From positions 1-27,478 of IMG/VR virus record IMGVR_UViG_3300014838_000067: 27,478 bases of DNA. One strand, given 5' to 3'. The DNA comes from a virus. The translations under genes and the position numbers were made by a program. This document shows positions 1 to 5,834 of the stretch, one piece after another. Under the pieces are notes generated by a model. That model made no database searches. It worked only from the letters and a program-made list of their open reading frames with translations, and had not been told where the DNA came from. Position 1 is the stretch's first letter. Each line of letters begins with the position of its first letter.

Positions 1-1003
1 TAATAGTGTTTTAGCTAATATAAACTTTGATGTTAGCAATAATCTCAAAACAGCCGACCAGAATTTAAGTGGAGCTATTTCAGGAGGTAAGCTTCAAACA
101 GATATATTTACTTTGCTTAATGGTATTATTTCAAGTTCAAAACTTGCTATATCAACAGCTTTAGACGCTGTAGTTTCAGGCGGTAGATTGTTAATAACAA
201 CAGCTTTTGATTCAACTATAGGCACTATTAATACAAATATAGCCACTCTTGTAGCTAATACTCCAGCTTTATCCGGCGGAAATATCCCTGTTGTGCTACC
301 ATCAGCGCAAATAACGACTTTGACGCCTCCTGCTGCAATAACAAATTTTGCAAAAGAAACTGGTGGAAATTTAGCAATTTTGTCCGGCATTGTTTCAAAT
401 GCAAAAGCTGCTGTAAGTACTGCTTTAGATGCTGTTGTTTCTGGTGGAAGATTATTAATAACAACTGCTTTTGATGCTACTATTGGCACTATTAATACAA
501 ATATAGCAACTCTTGTAACTAATACACCTGCTTTGTCAAGTGGAAGCAGTCCTGTAATATTACCTACTTCTCAGATTACAACTTTAACCCCTCCTGCAGC
601 TGTGGCACCTCCTGAAATGCGATATAATGGAGCCGCCACAGCTGCTCTTAATAACAATCTTTGTCAATCATCCGTTTCAACATCACCTTTAGGTTGTCAA
701 GGATATAGCTCTATTATTTTACAGATTAATGCAAGTGCTGGAATTACTGGCGGAGTTATTTCGTTTGAAGCAAGTGAGGATATTGCAAACTACGTGGCTT
801 TGCCTATGTTAAATATAGCAACAGGCATAAAAGTAACAAGTATAAATTTAACAGCAGGACAATCTTACTTTTTTATAGCGCCTGTTTCACTGATTTACTT
901 TAAAGCTGTTATAACCACTGCTATTGTAGGGGGAACTGCTACATGTTATACAAGGCAATCGCCTATGCCTATGTCAGATCATGCAAATTATATAGCCGGA
1001 TAA
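1..1003 (+). CDS. Tail fibre / receptor-binding protein, C-terminal part (5' end outside window)
   Basis: The frame is open from base 2 with no start before the window edge, so this is the 3' part of a longer gene. The protein is Ala/Thr/Ser/Ile-rich with two long near-identical repeats. Each repeat contains VSGGRLLITTAFD and ends in a QITTLTPPAA motif that I recall from phage fibre proteins whose N-terminus resembles the partial gene at the right edge. The last roughly 130 residues form a non-repetitive distal domain that begins MRYNGAATAALNNNLCQSS. The inferred role is host recognition at the particle tip. The lysis genes follow directly downstream, a normal late-operon position. Fibre-type identity is fairly sure; the receptor is unknown. 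Confidence 0.75.
   Translation, partial: NSVLANINFDVSNNLKTADQNLSGAISGGKLQTDIFTLLNGIISSSKLAISTALDAVVSGGRLLITTAFDSTIGTINTNIATLVANTPALSGGNIPVVLPSAQITTLTPPAAITNFAKETGGNLAILSGIVSNAKAAVSTALDAVVSGGRLLITTAFDATIGTINTNIATLVTNTPALSSGSSPVILPTSQITTLTPPAAVAPPEMRYNGAATAALNNNLCQSSVSTSPLGCQGYSSIILQINASAGITGGVISFEASEDIANYVALPMLNIATGIKVTSINLTAGQSYFFIAPVSLIYFKAVITTAIVGGTATCYTRQSPMPMSDHANYIAG
95..609 (+). repeat. Two tandem 264-bp repeats inside the fibre gene
   Basis: Copy 1 lies at about 95-345 and copy 2 at about 359-609, offset by 264 bp (88 codons). The middle of the unit is almost identical at protein level, with differences mainly at third codon positions. This is a coding duplication that lengthens the fibre shaft. 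Confidence 0.8.
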
Positions 1004-1022
1004 TTTTTAGAACAAAATAATT

Positions 1023-1250
1023 ATGAAAAAAATTAAAACAAGTCCTGGCCAAATATCTATATTTGGTCATATTATTTATGGGAATAAAATTTATAATTCG
1101 CTTAAAGACGCTATGCTTTGTGCTATGCAGGATTTTTATATTAAAAAAGTATTTCCTGCAAAGATTATCAGTGGCAATAAAACATATTATTTGAGAGACA
1201 TGAAAGAGTTTTGGAATATAAACGGATTCCATGATTATTATATTTACTGA
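1023..1250 (+). CDS. Small hypothetical protein
   Basis: A 75-residue protein rich in Lys, Ile and Tyr, starting MKKIKTSPGQISIFG and ending in TGA. It lies 19 bp after the fibre stop and before the lysis genes. The upstream ribosome-binding site is poor. No signal peptide, membrane segment or recognisable motif is seen. Its position suggests a late protein. An overlapping opposite-strand frame exists but lacks support. I do not recognise the family. Confidence 0.5.
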   Translation: MKKIKTSPGQISIFGHIIYGNKIYNSLKDAMLCAMQDFYIKKVFPAKIISGNKTYYLRDMKEFWNINGFHDYYIY

Positions 1251-1287
1251 CAAAAGTCATATATGTATATTTTAGGAAGGTTAATTA

Positions 1288-1542
1288 ATGGAATCAATAT
1301 ATTTTATGTTTGTTGTAGTTGTACAAGTACTTTTAGGGGGAATTTTTATTGGGCGTTTGACGGCAGCCATAAACTCGATAAAAGACAATATTAAAGAGCT
1401 AAAAGGCCACATAAAAGATGATATGACAAGGCTTGAAACCAAACAAGATAAACATAATGGGCTTATCGAGCGTATGACCATTGTGGAACAATCCAGCAAA
1501 TCAGCACATCACAGAATTGATGATTTTAAAAATAGAAAGTAG
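1288..1542 (+). CDS. XhlA/holin-like membrane protein with coiled coil
   Basis: An 84-residue protein with one N-terminal hydrophobic helix (about residues 4-23) followed by a charged, heptad-rich region (about 28-84) predicted to be a coiled coil. This architecture matches XhlA-type haemolysin/holin accessory proteins of PBSX-like phages, which work at the membrane with the endolysin. It has a clear AGGAAGG site about 9 bp before ATG, and the endolysin begins 6 bp after its stop. A role in lysis is inferred from topology and position; sequence identity to XhlA is not claimed. It could instead be a holin or a spanin-like anchor. Confidence 0.6.
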   Translation: MESIYFMFVVVVQVLLGGIFIGRLTAAINSIKDNIKELKGHIKDDMTRLETKQDKHNGLIERMTIVEQSSKSAHHRIDDFKNRK

Positions 1543-1548
1543 GAAGAA

Positions 1549-2046
1549 ATGAGTTTTGAAGATTATCAGAATTATTTAATTGAAGCAAAAAATGAGAAAA
1601 TTTCTCAAAATTTTACGGTTTTTGATATTTGTAATTCAGAAACTGCTATTGAAAAGAAAATTGACAATACGCCTGATGCTCAGATAATTAAAAATGCTGA
1701 AATGGTTATAAATGCTATTTTAGAGCCCTGCACAAAGCATTTTTTGTTTAAACCTATTGTACATTGTATATATAGAAACAATGTATTAAATACTGCTGTA
1801 GGTGGAGTTAAAGACAGTCAGCATTGCAGTGGCATAAATTCAGGAAAAATTGAATCGGCTGCTGATTTCACTGTTGTTGGAGTCCCTGACATAATTGTAG
1901 TTAATTACATCAGAAAAAATCTTGTTTTTGATCAGTTAATATTGGAAAGTGAAGGTAATAATCATTGGGTACATTGCAGTGTGAAAGCTTCGGGAAATAG
2001 AAAAGAAGTTCTTAAATATTCAATGGGAAAATATGTAGCTATATAA
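1549..2046 (+). CDS. Endolysin, peptidase M15 family
   Basis: A 165-residue cytoplasmic protein without a signal peptide. The C-terminal half carries the M15 (D-Ala-D-Ala carboxypeptidase-like / L-Ala-D-Glu endopeptidase) pattern: SQH with H92 as a zinc ligand, an AADF motif with D106, then DQLILE (E133) and WVH with H142. It should cleave peptidoglycan peptides once the membrane is breached. It follows the TM/coiled-coil protein by 6 bp, with GAAGAAATG at its start, so the two are probably translated together. Unusually, the segment between H92 and D106 is about seven residues longer than the common spacing. Family assignment is fairly confident; bond specificity is not known. Confidence 0.8.
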   Translation: MSFEDYQNYLIEAKNEKISQNFTVFDICNSETAIEKKIDNTPDAQIIKNAEMVINAILEPCTKHFLFKPIVHCIYRNNVLNTAVGGVKDSQHCSGINSGKIESAADFTVVGVPDIIVVNYIRKNLVFDQLILESEGNNHWVHCSVKASGNRKEVLKYSMGKYVAI

Positions 2047-2076
2047 GGCGTATATGGCTTAGTTTTAATTTGTATA

Positions 2077-2105
2077 GGGTAATAGATTGTCTATTACTCA
2101 TTTTT
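2077..2105 (+). terminator. Weak intrinsic terminator after the endolysin
   Basis: GTAATAGA and TCTATTAC are perfectly complementary around a TTG loop and extend by a G-T and a G-C pair. ATTTTTG follows. It is AT-rich, so it may only partly stop transcription. Confidence 0.5.
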
Positions 2106-2127
2106 GTTAATAAAAAAGGAGAAAAAC

Positions 2128-2463
2128 ATGAACTTGTTTTTAGAAAAAGTTGAATCACTATTATGTCACGCCACCAGTGAAGCTGAATTATTTGCAAAAT
2201 CAGCTGTGACTTTTATTCAAACTCATGAAGATGAAGTAAAGCCAATATTACAGGCAATTTCAGACAAATTATTTTCTACTGGTGCTGAAGTGGCTGCTGA
2301 AACAATTATTGCTGAAGCTCTTGAATCGCTGACTATTCCTGTGACTATGGCTACTTATTTAAGTGATGCCGGAACAATTGCAGTTAAGGCAGAATTAACA
2401 AAAGTTTTAAATTTACTTAAAACTCCTGCGCCTGTTCCAGTGACTGAAGCAAATCCAGCATAA
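2128..2463 (+). CDS. Small helical late protein of unknown function
   Basis: A 111-residue acidic, Ala/Glu-rich, predicted mostly helical protein beginning MNLFLEKVESLLCHATSEAE and ending in a Pro-rich tail (PAPVPVTEANPA). I chose the ATG at 2128 because AAAAAGGAGAAAAAC sits directly in front of it; an upstream in-frame TTG at 2104 lacks a site. It is the last gene before a strong terminator. No membrane segment or catalytic motif is seen. Small proteins of this kind near the lysis genes of phages are common but mostly uncharacterised. Confidence 0.6.
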   Translation: MNLFLEKVESLLCHATSEAELFAKSAVTFIQTHEDEVKPILQAISDKLFSTGAEVAAETIIAEALESLTIPVTMATYLSDAGTIAVKAELTKVLNLLKTPAPVPVTEANPA

Positions 2464-2496
2464 TTTAACCGGGCAAATTCTGTATTTTCCTCTTAA

Positions 2497-2529
2497 GCTC
2501 TGATGTTTAATTACATCAGGGCTTTTTTT
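2497..2529 (+). terminator. Strong rho-independent terminator ending the late transcript
   Basis: GCTCTGATGT pairs with ACATCAGGGC (ten pairs, one T-G) around TTAATT, followed by seven T. It ends the rightward late operon and separates it from the leftward gene whose stop codon overlaps the T tract. Confidence 0.85.
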
Positions 2530-3121
2530 ATTTAAGATTGTATTTTTTTCTTACTTCTTTGGCAAAAAAGGAATTTGTTAGGATTTCAGGGAGAGAATTG
2601 AGCCATTTTATCGCTTCCGGTTTTGATAGGTCTAGAGGTGATCCTTTGGTTATATTTTGGGCTTTTTGTATGTTTTGCTTAGTTTGATAACTAGATATGT
2701 ATTTAACTTCGGTAACGTTGTTTTGATAAGGTTTATTATTATTTTTATATTTATTTTTATTGGATGAAAAATTTTCACGTTCTTTGGTGAAAGTTTTGCT
2801 TGAAGAGTGTGAAATTTTTGTAAGTTCAAAAAAAGTTGATGTAAATCTATAAGTATTACTGTGATTGCACTCAACTAAAATCAAGACTTTTGATTTTAGT
2901 TCGGATAAAGCATTTATAACGCTTCTTGTCGTTAATCCTGACTTTTTGGCTATAGTTTGTTGGCAAGGGTATATTTTAGGATAGTAACGACATAAAACTA
3001 TTAATACGAGCCTTGCTGATGCTGTTAATTTAACTTTGCTGAATAACTCGCAGTCAAATATCTGATTACTTAGTTCAAATTGTGTAATGTTTAATGTTGT
3101 TTGTGTTTGTGTTTGTTCCAT
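2528..3121 (-). CDS. Winged-helix replication-initiation-type protein (copy A)
   Basis: A 197-residue protein from the ATG at 3121, which has GGAGG at 3133-3137; an in-frame TTG at 3139 overlaps that site and is less likely. The N-terminal half holds a helix-turn-helix of the HTH_36 kind (LTASARLVLIVLCRY, then QQTIAKKSGLTTRSVINALS), as in phage and plasmid replication proteins. An Asn/Lys-rich linker follows. The last 40 residues (GSPLDLSKPEAIKWLNSLPE and onward) are shared with the genes at 7291 and 9067. It diverges from the HTH gene at 3354 around an inverted repeat. Origin binding is inferred from domain type and context. Confidence 0.65.
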   Translation of the reverse strand: MEQTQTQTTLNITQFELSNQIFDCELFSKVKLTASARLVLIVLCRYYPKIYPCQQTIAKKSGLTTRSVINALSELKSKVLILVECNHSNTYRFTSTFFELTKISHSSSKTFTKERENFSSNKNKYKNNNKPYQNNVTEVKYISSYQTKQNIQKAQNITKGSPLDLSKPEAIKWLNSLPEILTNSFFAKEVRKKYNLK

Positions 3122-3258
3122 TTTTAATTGTTCCTCCAAAAAATTTCATACAGCAGTATTGCACTTTTTTGAGGAAGCATTATAATAAAATTGTGAGTTT
3201 TAATTAAGTGCTTTCTTTGGAAAGTGCTTTTTAGTATTTATAAATATTTATAGCCATG

Positions 3259-3288
3259 AGTATAAACTCCATGTTAAACTTTTGTCAA
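3259..3288 (-). promoter_or_regulatory. Leftward sigma-70-type promoter for replication-type gene A
   Basis: On the minus strand TTGACA (3288-3283) is followed after 18 bp by TATACT (3264-3259). The -35 lies inside the left arm of the perfect inverted repeat, so a protein bound there would block or control it. Confidence 0.6.
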
Positions 3289-3326
3289 TAACTGGTTTCA
3301 AAAGTTATTGACAATCAATAACTTGT
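3282..3326. repeat. Perfect 12-bp inverted repeat plus extra half-site: operator or iterons
   Basis: TTGTCAATAACT (3282-3293) and AGTTATTGACAA (3303-3314) are exact reverse complements separated by 9 bp. A third copy of the core, TCAATAACT, starts at 3315, and a shorter AGTTAT overlaps the start codon of the gene at 3354. Both arms contain TTGACA, one pointing each way; the rightward one (3308-3313) has only a weak -10 near 3330. The array could be an operator for either flanking HTH protein, or replication iterons. Confidence 0.65.
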
Positions 3327-3353
3327 TAGTATTGAAAGGTTTTTACAAAAGTT

Positions 3354-3905
3354 ATGAATAAAGTTACTGTTACAGAATTTGCCTCTATGTGCGGAGTTAG
3401 TACGGTTGCGATAAGAAAATTGATTACTTATTTAAGCCCAAAAACAGGGCAAAATGAGCCAAAATTAAATGCAATTAAAGACGAAAACGGCAATTATATT
3501 TTAAGTTTAGATGATGAAAAAAATAAAAGTTACCTAGCTAACAAAAAGCATGTTTCGATACAAAATAATCAGGCTTTGGAACAGGTTATAGGTTATGAAA
3601 ACCATAATATCGAAAATTGTCCAAAACCAACTAATGACGTTATGATAACCTTAATTACTGAGCTAAAAAATCTTAGTTTTGAAGCTGGTAAAGCAAAGCA
3701 GTTAGAAAATAATCTAATCGAGAAAAAAGATGATATAAAATATTGGCAAGAAAAGTATTTTGAGTTACAAAACCAAAATAACTTGTTGCATAACCAAGTT
3801 ACTAGCCTTGAAAATAGAAATCGGGAACTTCAAATGCAGCTTGAAAAGAAAGCTGGATTTTTGGGATTATTTAAGAAACAAAGCTATTCAAGTTTTATTT
3901 TTTAA
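3354..3905 (+). CDS. HTH plus coiled-coil protein resembling plasmid replication-associated (DUF536-type) proteins
   Basis: A 183-residue protein. The N-terminus has an excisionase/MerR-like helix-turn-helix (VTEFASMCGVSTVAIRKLI, residues 5-23). The middle is variable and the C-terminal third (about 110-170) is a long coiled coil rich in Glu, Asn and Gln, ending in a short basic-aromatic tail KKAGFLGLFKK. This order is typical of small plasmid proteins found beside rep genes in low-GC bacteria. It diverges from replication-type gene A around an inverted repeat, and the AGTTAT element overlaps its start. Its 3' end overlaps the convergent channel gene by 11 bp. Role in copy control or partition is inferred; a phage regulator is the alternative. 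Confidence 0.55.
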   Translation: MNKVTVTEFASMCGVSTVAIRKLITYLSPKTGQNEPKLNAIKDENGNYILSLDDEKNKSYLANKKHVSIQNNQALEQVIGYENHNIENCPKPTNDVMITLITELKNLSFEAGKAKQLENNLIEKKDDIKYWQEKYFELQNQNNLLHNQVTSLENRNRELQMQLEKKAGFLGLFKKQSYSSFIF

Positions 3906-4593
3906 TAAATCCTGAAATTAAAATACTGGCTAATAATCCATGAATTGCTACACCTATAATGGCTGCAAAAGAAGCAATTATTTTGCCTATAGTGCTTTTT
4001 GGAACTACATCACCATATCCGACACTTGTAAATGTGATTATAGTCCACCACATTGATTTTGGGATGCTTGAAAAGCCATTTTGTAAATGACCCTCGGCAA
4101 AATACATTATTGATGAAATAACTATTAATGCTATTGCAAAAAAGATTCCCCAAATTATTAATTCGTCTTTTTTGTATTTAATTGCATTAATTATATTATT
4201 CAAGGCTTGATTATATCTTGCCAGTTTAAATATCCTTAAAACTCTTGAAAGTCTAAAAATTCTTAAACTAAATAAATTGGAATTTAAAAATGTAAAATAA
4301 AAAGGTAAAATTACAATTAAATCTAATAATAACAAGGATGTGTATAAATCTTTGAATTTTTTTAAAGTTATTACTCTTAAAACGTATTCAATTGAAAATA
4401 AAATCATAAAAAAATTATCAGCAAATTTAAAAAAATTATTAAATTGTGTGTCTATGCTTTTTACTGACTGGGTTATAAAAAGCGTTATGCTGGTAATAAT
4501 TGCTATAACCATAATAATATCAATGGCTTTTGATTCAAGAATAGCGGAAAGTTTATCTTTGAAATTTAGAGTGTTTTCTAATTGAATTTGCAT
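3895..4593 (-). CDS. Six-transmembrane voltage-gated potassium channel
   Basis: A 232-residue inner-membrane protein with the complete Kv layout. S1 is about 22-41, S2 58-76 with E69, and S3 84-103 with D91. S4 is about 106-126 with basic residues every third position (R111, R114, R117, R120, K123, R126). S5 is about 145-165, the pore helix and K+ selectivity filter TSVGYGD lie at 189-195, and S6 spans 202-228 with G214 as possible hinge. The chain stops just after S6 with no RCK or other cytoplasmic domain. It starts 6 bp after the XRE gene stop, so the two form an operon. Such a channel is not a known structural or lysis phage part; a lysogen-expressed accessory gene is the likely explanation. 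Confidence 0.93.
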   Translation of the reverse strand: MQIQLENTLNFKDKLSAILESKAIDIIMVIAIITSITLFITQSVKSIDTQFNNFFKFADNFFMILFSIEYVLRVITLKKFKDLYTSLLLLDLIVILPFYFTFLNSNLFSLRIFRLSRVLRIFKLARYNQALNNIINAIKYKKDELIIWGIFFAIALIVISSIMYFAEGHLQNGFSSIPKSMWWTIITFTSVGYGDVVPKSTIGKIIASFAAIIGVAIHGLLASILISGFIKK

Positions 4594-4599
4594 TTTATT

Positions 4600-4812
4600 T
4601 TATAGCCTTTTAAGTAACACTTCTAATTTTACATTTAAAGCTAACGAAATTCTATAAGCAGTTTCAACAGTGGGGTTTGTTTCACCTCGCTCAAGTACAC
4701 CTATAAAGGTTCTATGCATATCTGCTAGTTCTGCCAATTTTTCCTGGCTTATACCTTGCTGCTTTAGTTCTTTTGCTATTCTTCTTCCAATTAATTTTTT
4801 AATATTTCTCAA
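4600..4812 (-). CDS. XRE-family regulator resembling restriction-modification controller proteins
   Basis: A 70-residue HTH protein from a TTG at 4812; a GTG at 4866 would add 18 residues but lies at the predicted transcription start. The core (GRRIAKELKQQGISQEKLAE, then LADMHRTFIGVLERGETNPT) closely follows the pattern of C proteins that control restriction-modification operons and of related XRE regulators. No methyltransferase or nuclease of such a system is near. It is the first gene of an operon with the K+ channel. C-box-like sequences upstream suggest autoregulation. The TTG has AGAGGGG nine bases upstream, inside a hairpin. HTH identity is sure; start and C-protein analogy are moderately supported. 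Confidence 0.8.
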   Translation of the reverse strand: MRNIKKLIGRRIAKELKQQGISQEKLAELADMHRTFIGVLERGETNPTVETAYRISLALNVKLEVLLKRL

Positions 4813-4847
4813 ATCGATAAGCCCCTCTAATGCTAATAATAGAGGGG
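4813..4847 (-). promoter_or_regulatory. Leader hairpin that sequesters the Shine-Dalgarno of the XRE-channel operon
   Basis: In the minus-strand transcript CCCCTCT (4847-4841) pairs perfectly with AGAGGGG (4828-4822) across a 12-nt loop. The 3' arm is the ribosome-binding site for the TTG at 4812. The GC-rich stem stands out in AT-rich surroundings. No T tract follows, so it is not a terminator. Confidence 0.55.
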
Positions 4848-4863
4848 TAGGACAAACATTCAA

Positions 4864-4917
4864 CACTATACTTATAGCGCAAATGTAGCTAAAAGTTAAT
4901 AATTAAGACTATAAGTA
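4864..4917 (-). promoter_or_regulatory. Promoter and C-box-like operators of the XRE-channel operon
   Basis: On the minus strand TTAACT (4899-4894) and TATAAG (4876-4871) are 17 bp apart. GACTATAAGTA at 4907-4917 matches ten of eleven bases of the C-protein box GACTATAAGTC (reverse of GACTTATAGTC) and lies just upstream of the -35. A related palindrome, CTATACTTATAG (4866-4877), covers the -10. This arrangement fits activation or repression by the encoded XRE protein. Confidence 0.5.
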
Positions 4918-5002
4918 GCACAAAGGTATTTTATGTTACATAGTTGTTATACATTATAATAATAATTTTGATTTGAACATTGTTTATACTAGAATAAAAA
5001 AA

Positions 5003-5038
5003 TTAAAAAAGATAAGGCACATCGAATACCTTATCTTT
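5003..5038 (-). terminator. Leftward intrinsic terminator downstream of the repressor
   Basis: AAAGATAAGG (5008-5017) and CCTTATCTTT (5029-5038) form a perfect 10-bp stem with an 11-nt loop. On the minus strand it runs into a T-rich tract. It separates repressor transcripts from the XRE-channel operon, so the latter needs its own promoter. About 200 bp of apparently gene-free leftward 3' UTR lies between it and the repressor stop. Confidence 0.75.
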
Positions 5039-5158
5039 CAAATATTTTAAAGCTAGATCGCTTAAAAATATTTTCCAAATTTGATTTTAAATTAAACTTA
5101 ATTTTTTTGCAAGTATCCAGATGAAATGTTGTGTAAATATTTATTTAGGGGTGGTTTT

Positions 5159-5257
5159 GTGCAAAATTTAAAAGAAAAAAAGATAGAAACTAAAATTGGA
5201 ACTAAAAAAGAAATTTTATATATTTGGAATATTTATTTTAAAGAATTTAATCATTAA
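5159..5257 (+). CDS. Possible very small basic protein (uncertain)
   Basis: A 32-residue frame from GTG at 5159, preceded by AGGGGTGG at about 6 bp. It is rich in Lys and Ile and overlaps the convergent repressor end by 11 bp. No motif is recognisable. In AT-rich DNA this could be chance. The rest of the 4918-5158 stretch shows only the terminator stem and no gene. Confidence 0.25.
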   Translation: MQNLKEKKIETKIGTKKEILYIWNIYFKEFNH

Positions 5258-5678
5258 GTCTTGATTTTATAAGTTTAATCATACCTTCAAGCTCGAAAAG
5301 AGCCTCTTTATCTCCTTTTTCTGCCTTAAATAAAGTTTCAAGCATTCCTGTGCCTTTAAATTTAATTGCATATTTCAATAGTTCGTCAGCTTCTTCCTCG
5401 GATACGCCCCATTTTTCTGCGGCAATTCGTCTTTTTTCTAAAAGTTCTTCTTCGGTTGGCGGATTATAAAGAGACATTTCTCCATCGCCAGACAAAATCC
5501 AATTAATATTAATATCAAGTTTTTCTTGCAATAAGGTTAAAAAATCACTACTAGGTTTTACATTACCTTTTAAGATTGAAGCAATATTTCCTTGTGATTT
5601 TTTAAGTATATGAGCTAAATCGGCAGGCCTTAAGTTTTTTTCTATTAATACGAGTTTTAGTCTTTCAAATATTTCCAT
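5247..5678 (-). CDS. CI-like phage repressor (short, no protease domain)
   Basis: A 143-residue protein. Residues 1-60 form an XRE helix-turn-helix (ADLAHILKKSQGNIASILKG) followed by NINWILSGDGEM, the element typical of phage CI-type repressors. The C-terminal part is an acidic helical region and lacks the S24 LexA-like autocleavage domain, so induction must work in another way; the ANT protein at 9067 is a candidate antirepressor. It is transcribed leftward and faces the Cro-like gene, with twin operators in between. The role in keeping lysogeny is inferred from this classic arrangement. Confidence 0.85.
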   Translation of the reverse strand: MEIFERLKLVLIEKNLRPADLAHILKKSQGNIASILKGNVKPSSDFLTLLQEKLDININWILSGDGEMSLYNPPTEEELLEKRRIAAEKWGVSEEEADELLKYAIKFKGTGMLETLFKAEKGDKEALFELEGMIKLIKSRLND

Positions 5679-5708
5679 AATTTATTCCAATAATTATTTA
5701 CATTTATA

Positions 5709-5761
5709 CTACTAATTTTAGTATTGACCGCTACTAAAATTAGTAGTAAGATTTACTAAAT
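5709..5761. promoter_or_regulatory. Repressor/Cro operators at 22-bp spacing
   Basis: O1 (5709-5724) and O2 (5731-5746) share CTACTAA arms with TTAGTAG around a 2-bp centre; O2 has both arms perfect, O1 misses one base. A half-site TTACTAA (5753-5759) falls exactly one further 22-bp step away. The sites flank and cover the rightward promoter. Confidence 0.85.
5724..5752 (+). promoter_or_regulatory. Rightward early promoter (PR-like)
   Basis: TTGACC (5724-5729) and TAAGAT (5747-5752) are 17 bp apart. O2 fills the spacer, so bound repressor would block polymerase. A leftward partner is weaker: TATAAA (minus strand, 5708-5703) without a good -35, as expected for a repressor promoter that needs activation. 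Confidence 0.65.
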
Positions 5762-5766
5762 ATCCA

Positions 5767-5793
5767 ATTAGGTTAGCTCAGATAGAACCTAAT
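5767..5793 (+). promoter_or_regulatory. Inverted repeat in the early leader
   Basis: ATTAGGTT and AACCTAAT are perfect 8-bp complements around an 11-nt loop, between the early promoter and the Cro-like gene. It may act as an RNA hairpin or as the site of a second regulator. No T tract follows. Confidence 0.4.
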
Positions 5794-5834
5794 ATACAAT
5801 ACACTAAAAATATCATTATGGAAAGAATATAAAT

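Noticed and set aside
94-489. Leftward open frame opposite the fibre gene
   Set aside because: It mirrors the repeated fibre sequence and has no ribosome site; the plus frame has clear fibre motifs.
95-609. Fibre repeats as the template/variable pair of a diversity-generating retroelement
   Set aside because: No reverse transcriptase gene is present, and the differences are spread over third codon positions instead of template adenines.
969-1253. Leftward 94-codon frame over the gene at 1023
   Set aside because: No ribosome site, and it runs against two rightward neighbours; the composition is that of AT-rich antisense.
4340-4585. Rightward 81-codon frame opposite the K+ channel
   Set aside because: The minus strand encodes unmistakable S1-S4 helices here; the plus frame lacks a ribosome site.
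4866-4866. GTG at 4866 as the start of the XRE regulator
   Set aside because: It lies at the predicted transcription start and upstream of the hairpin that holds the better ribosome site; kept only as an alternative.
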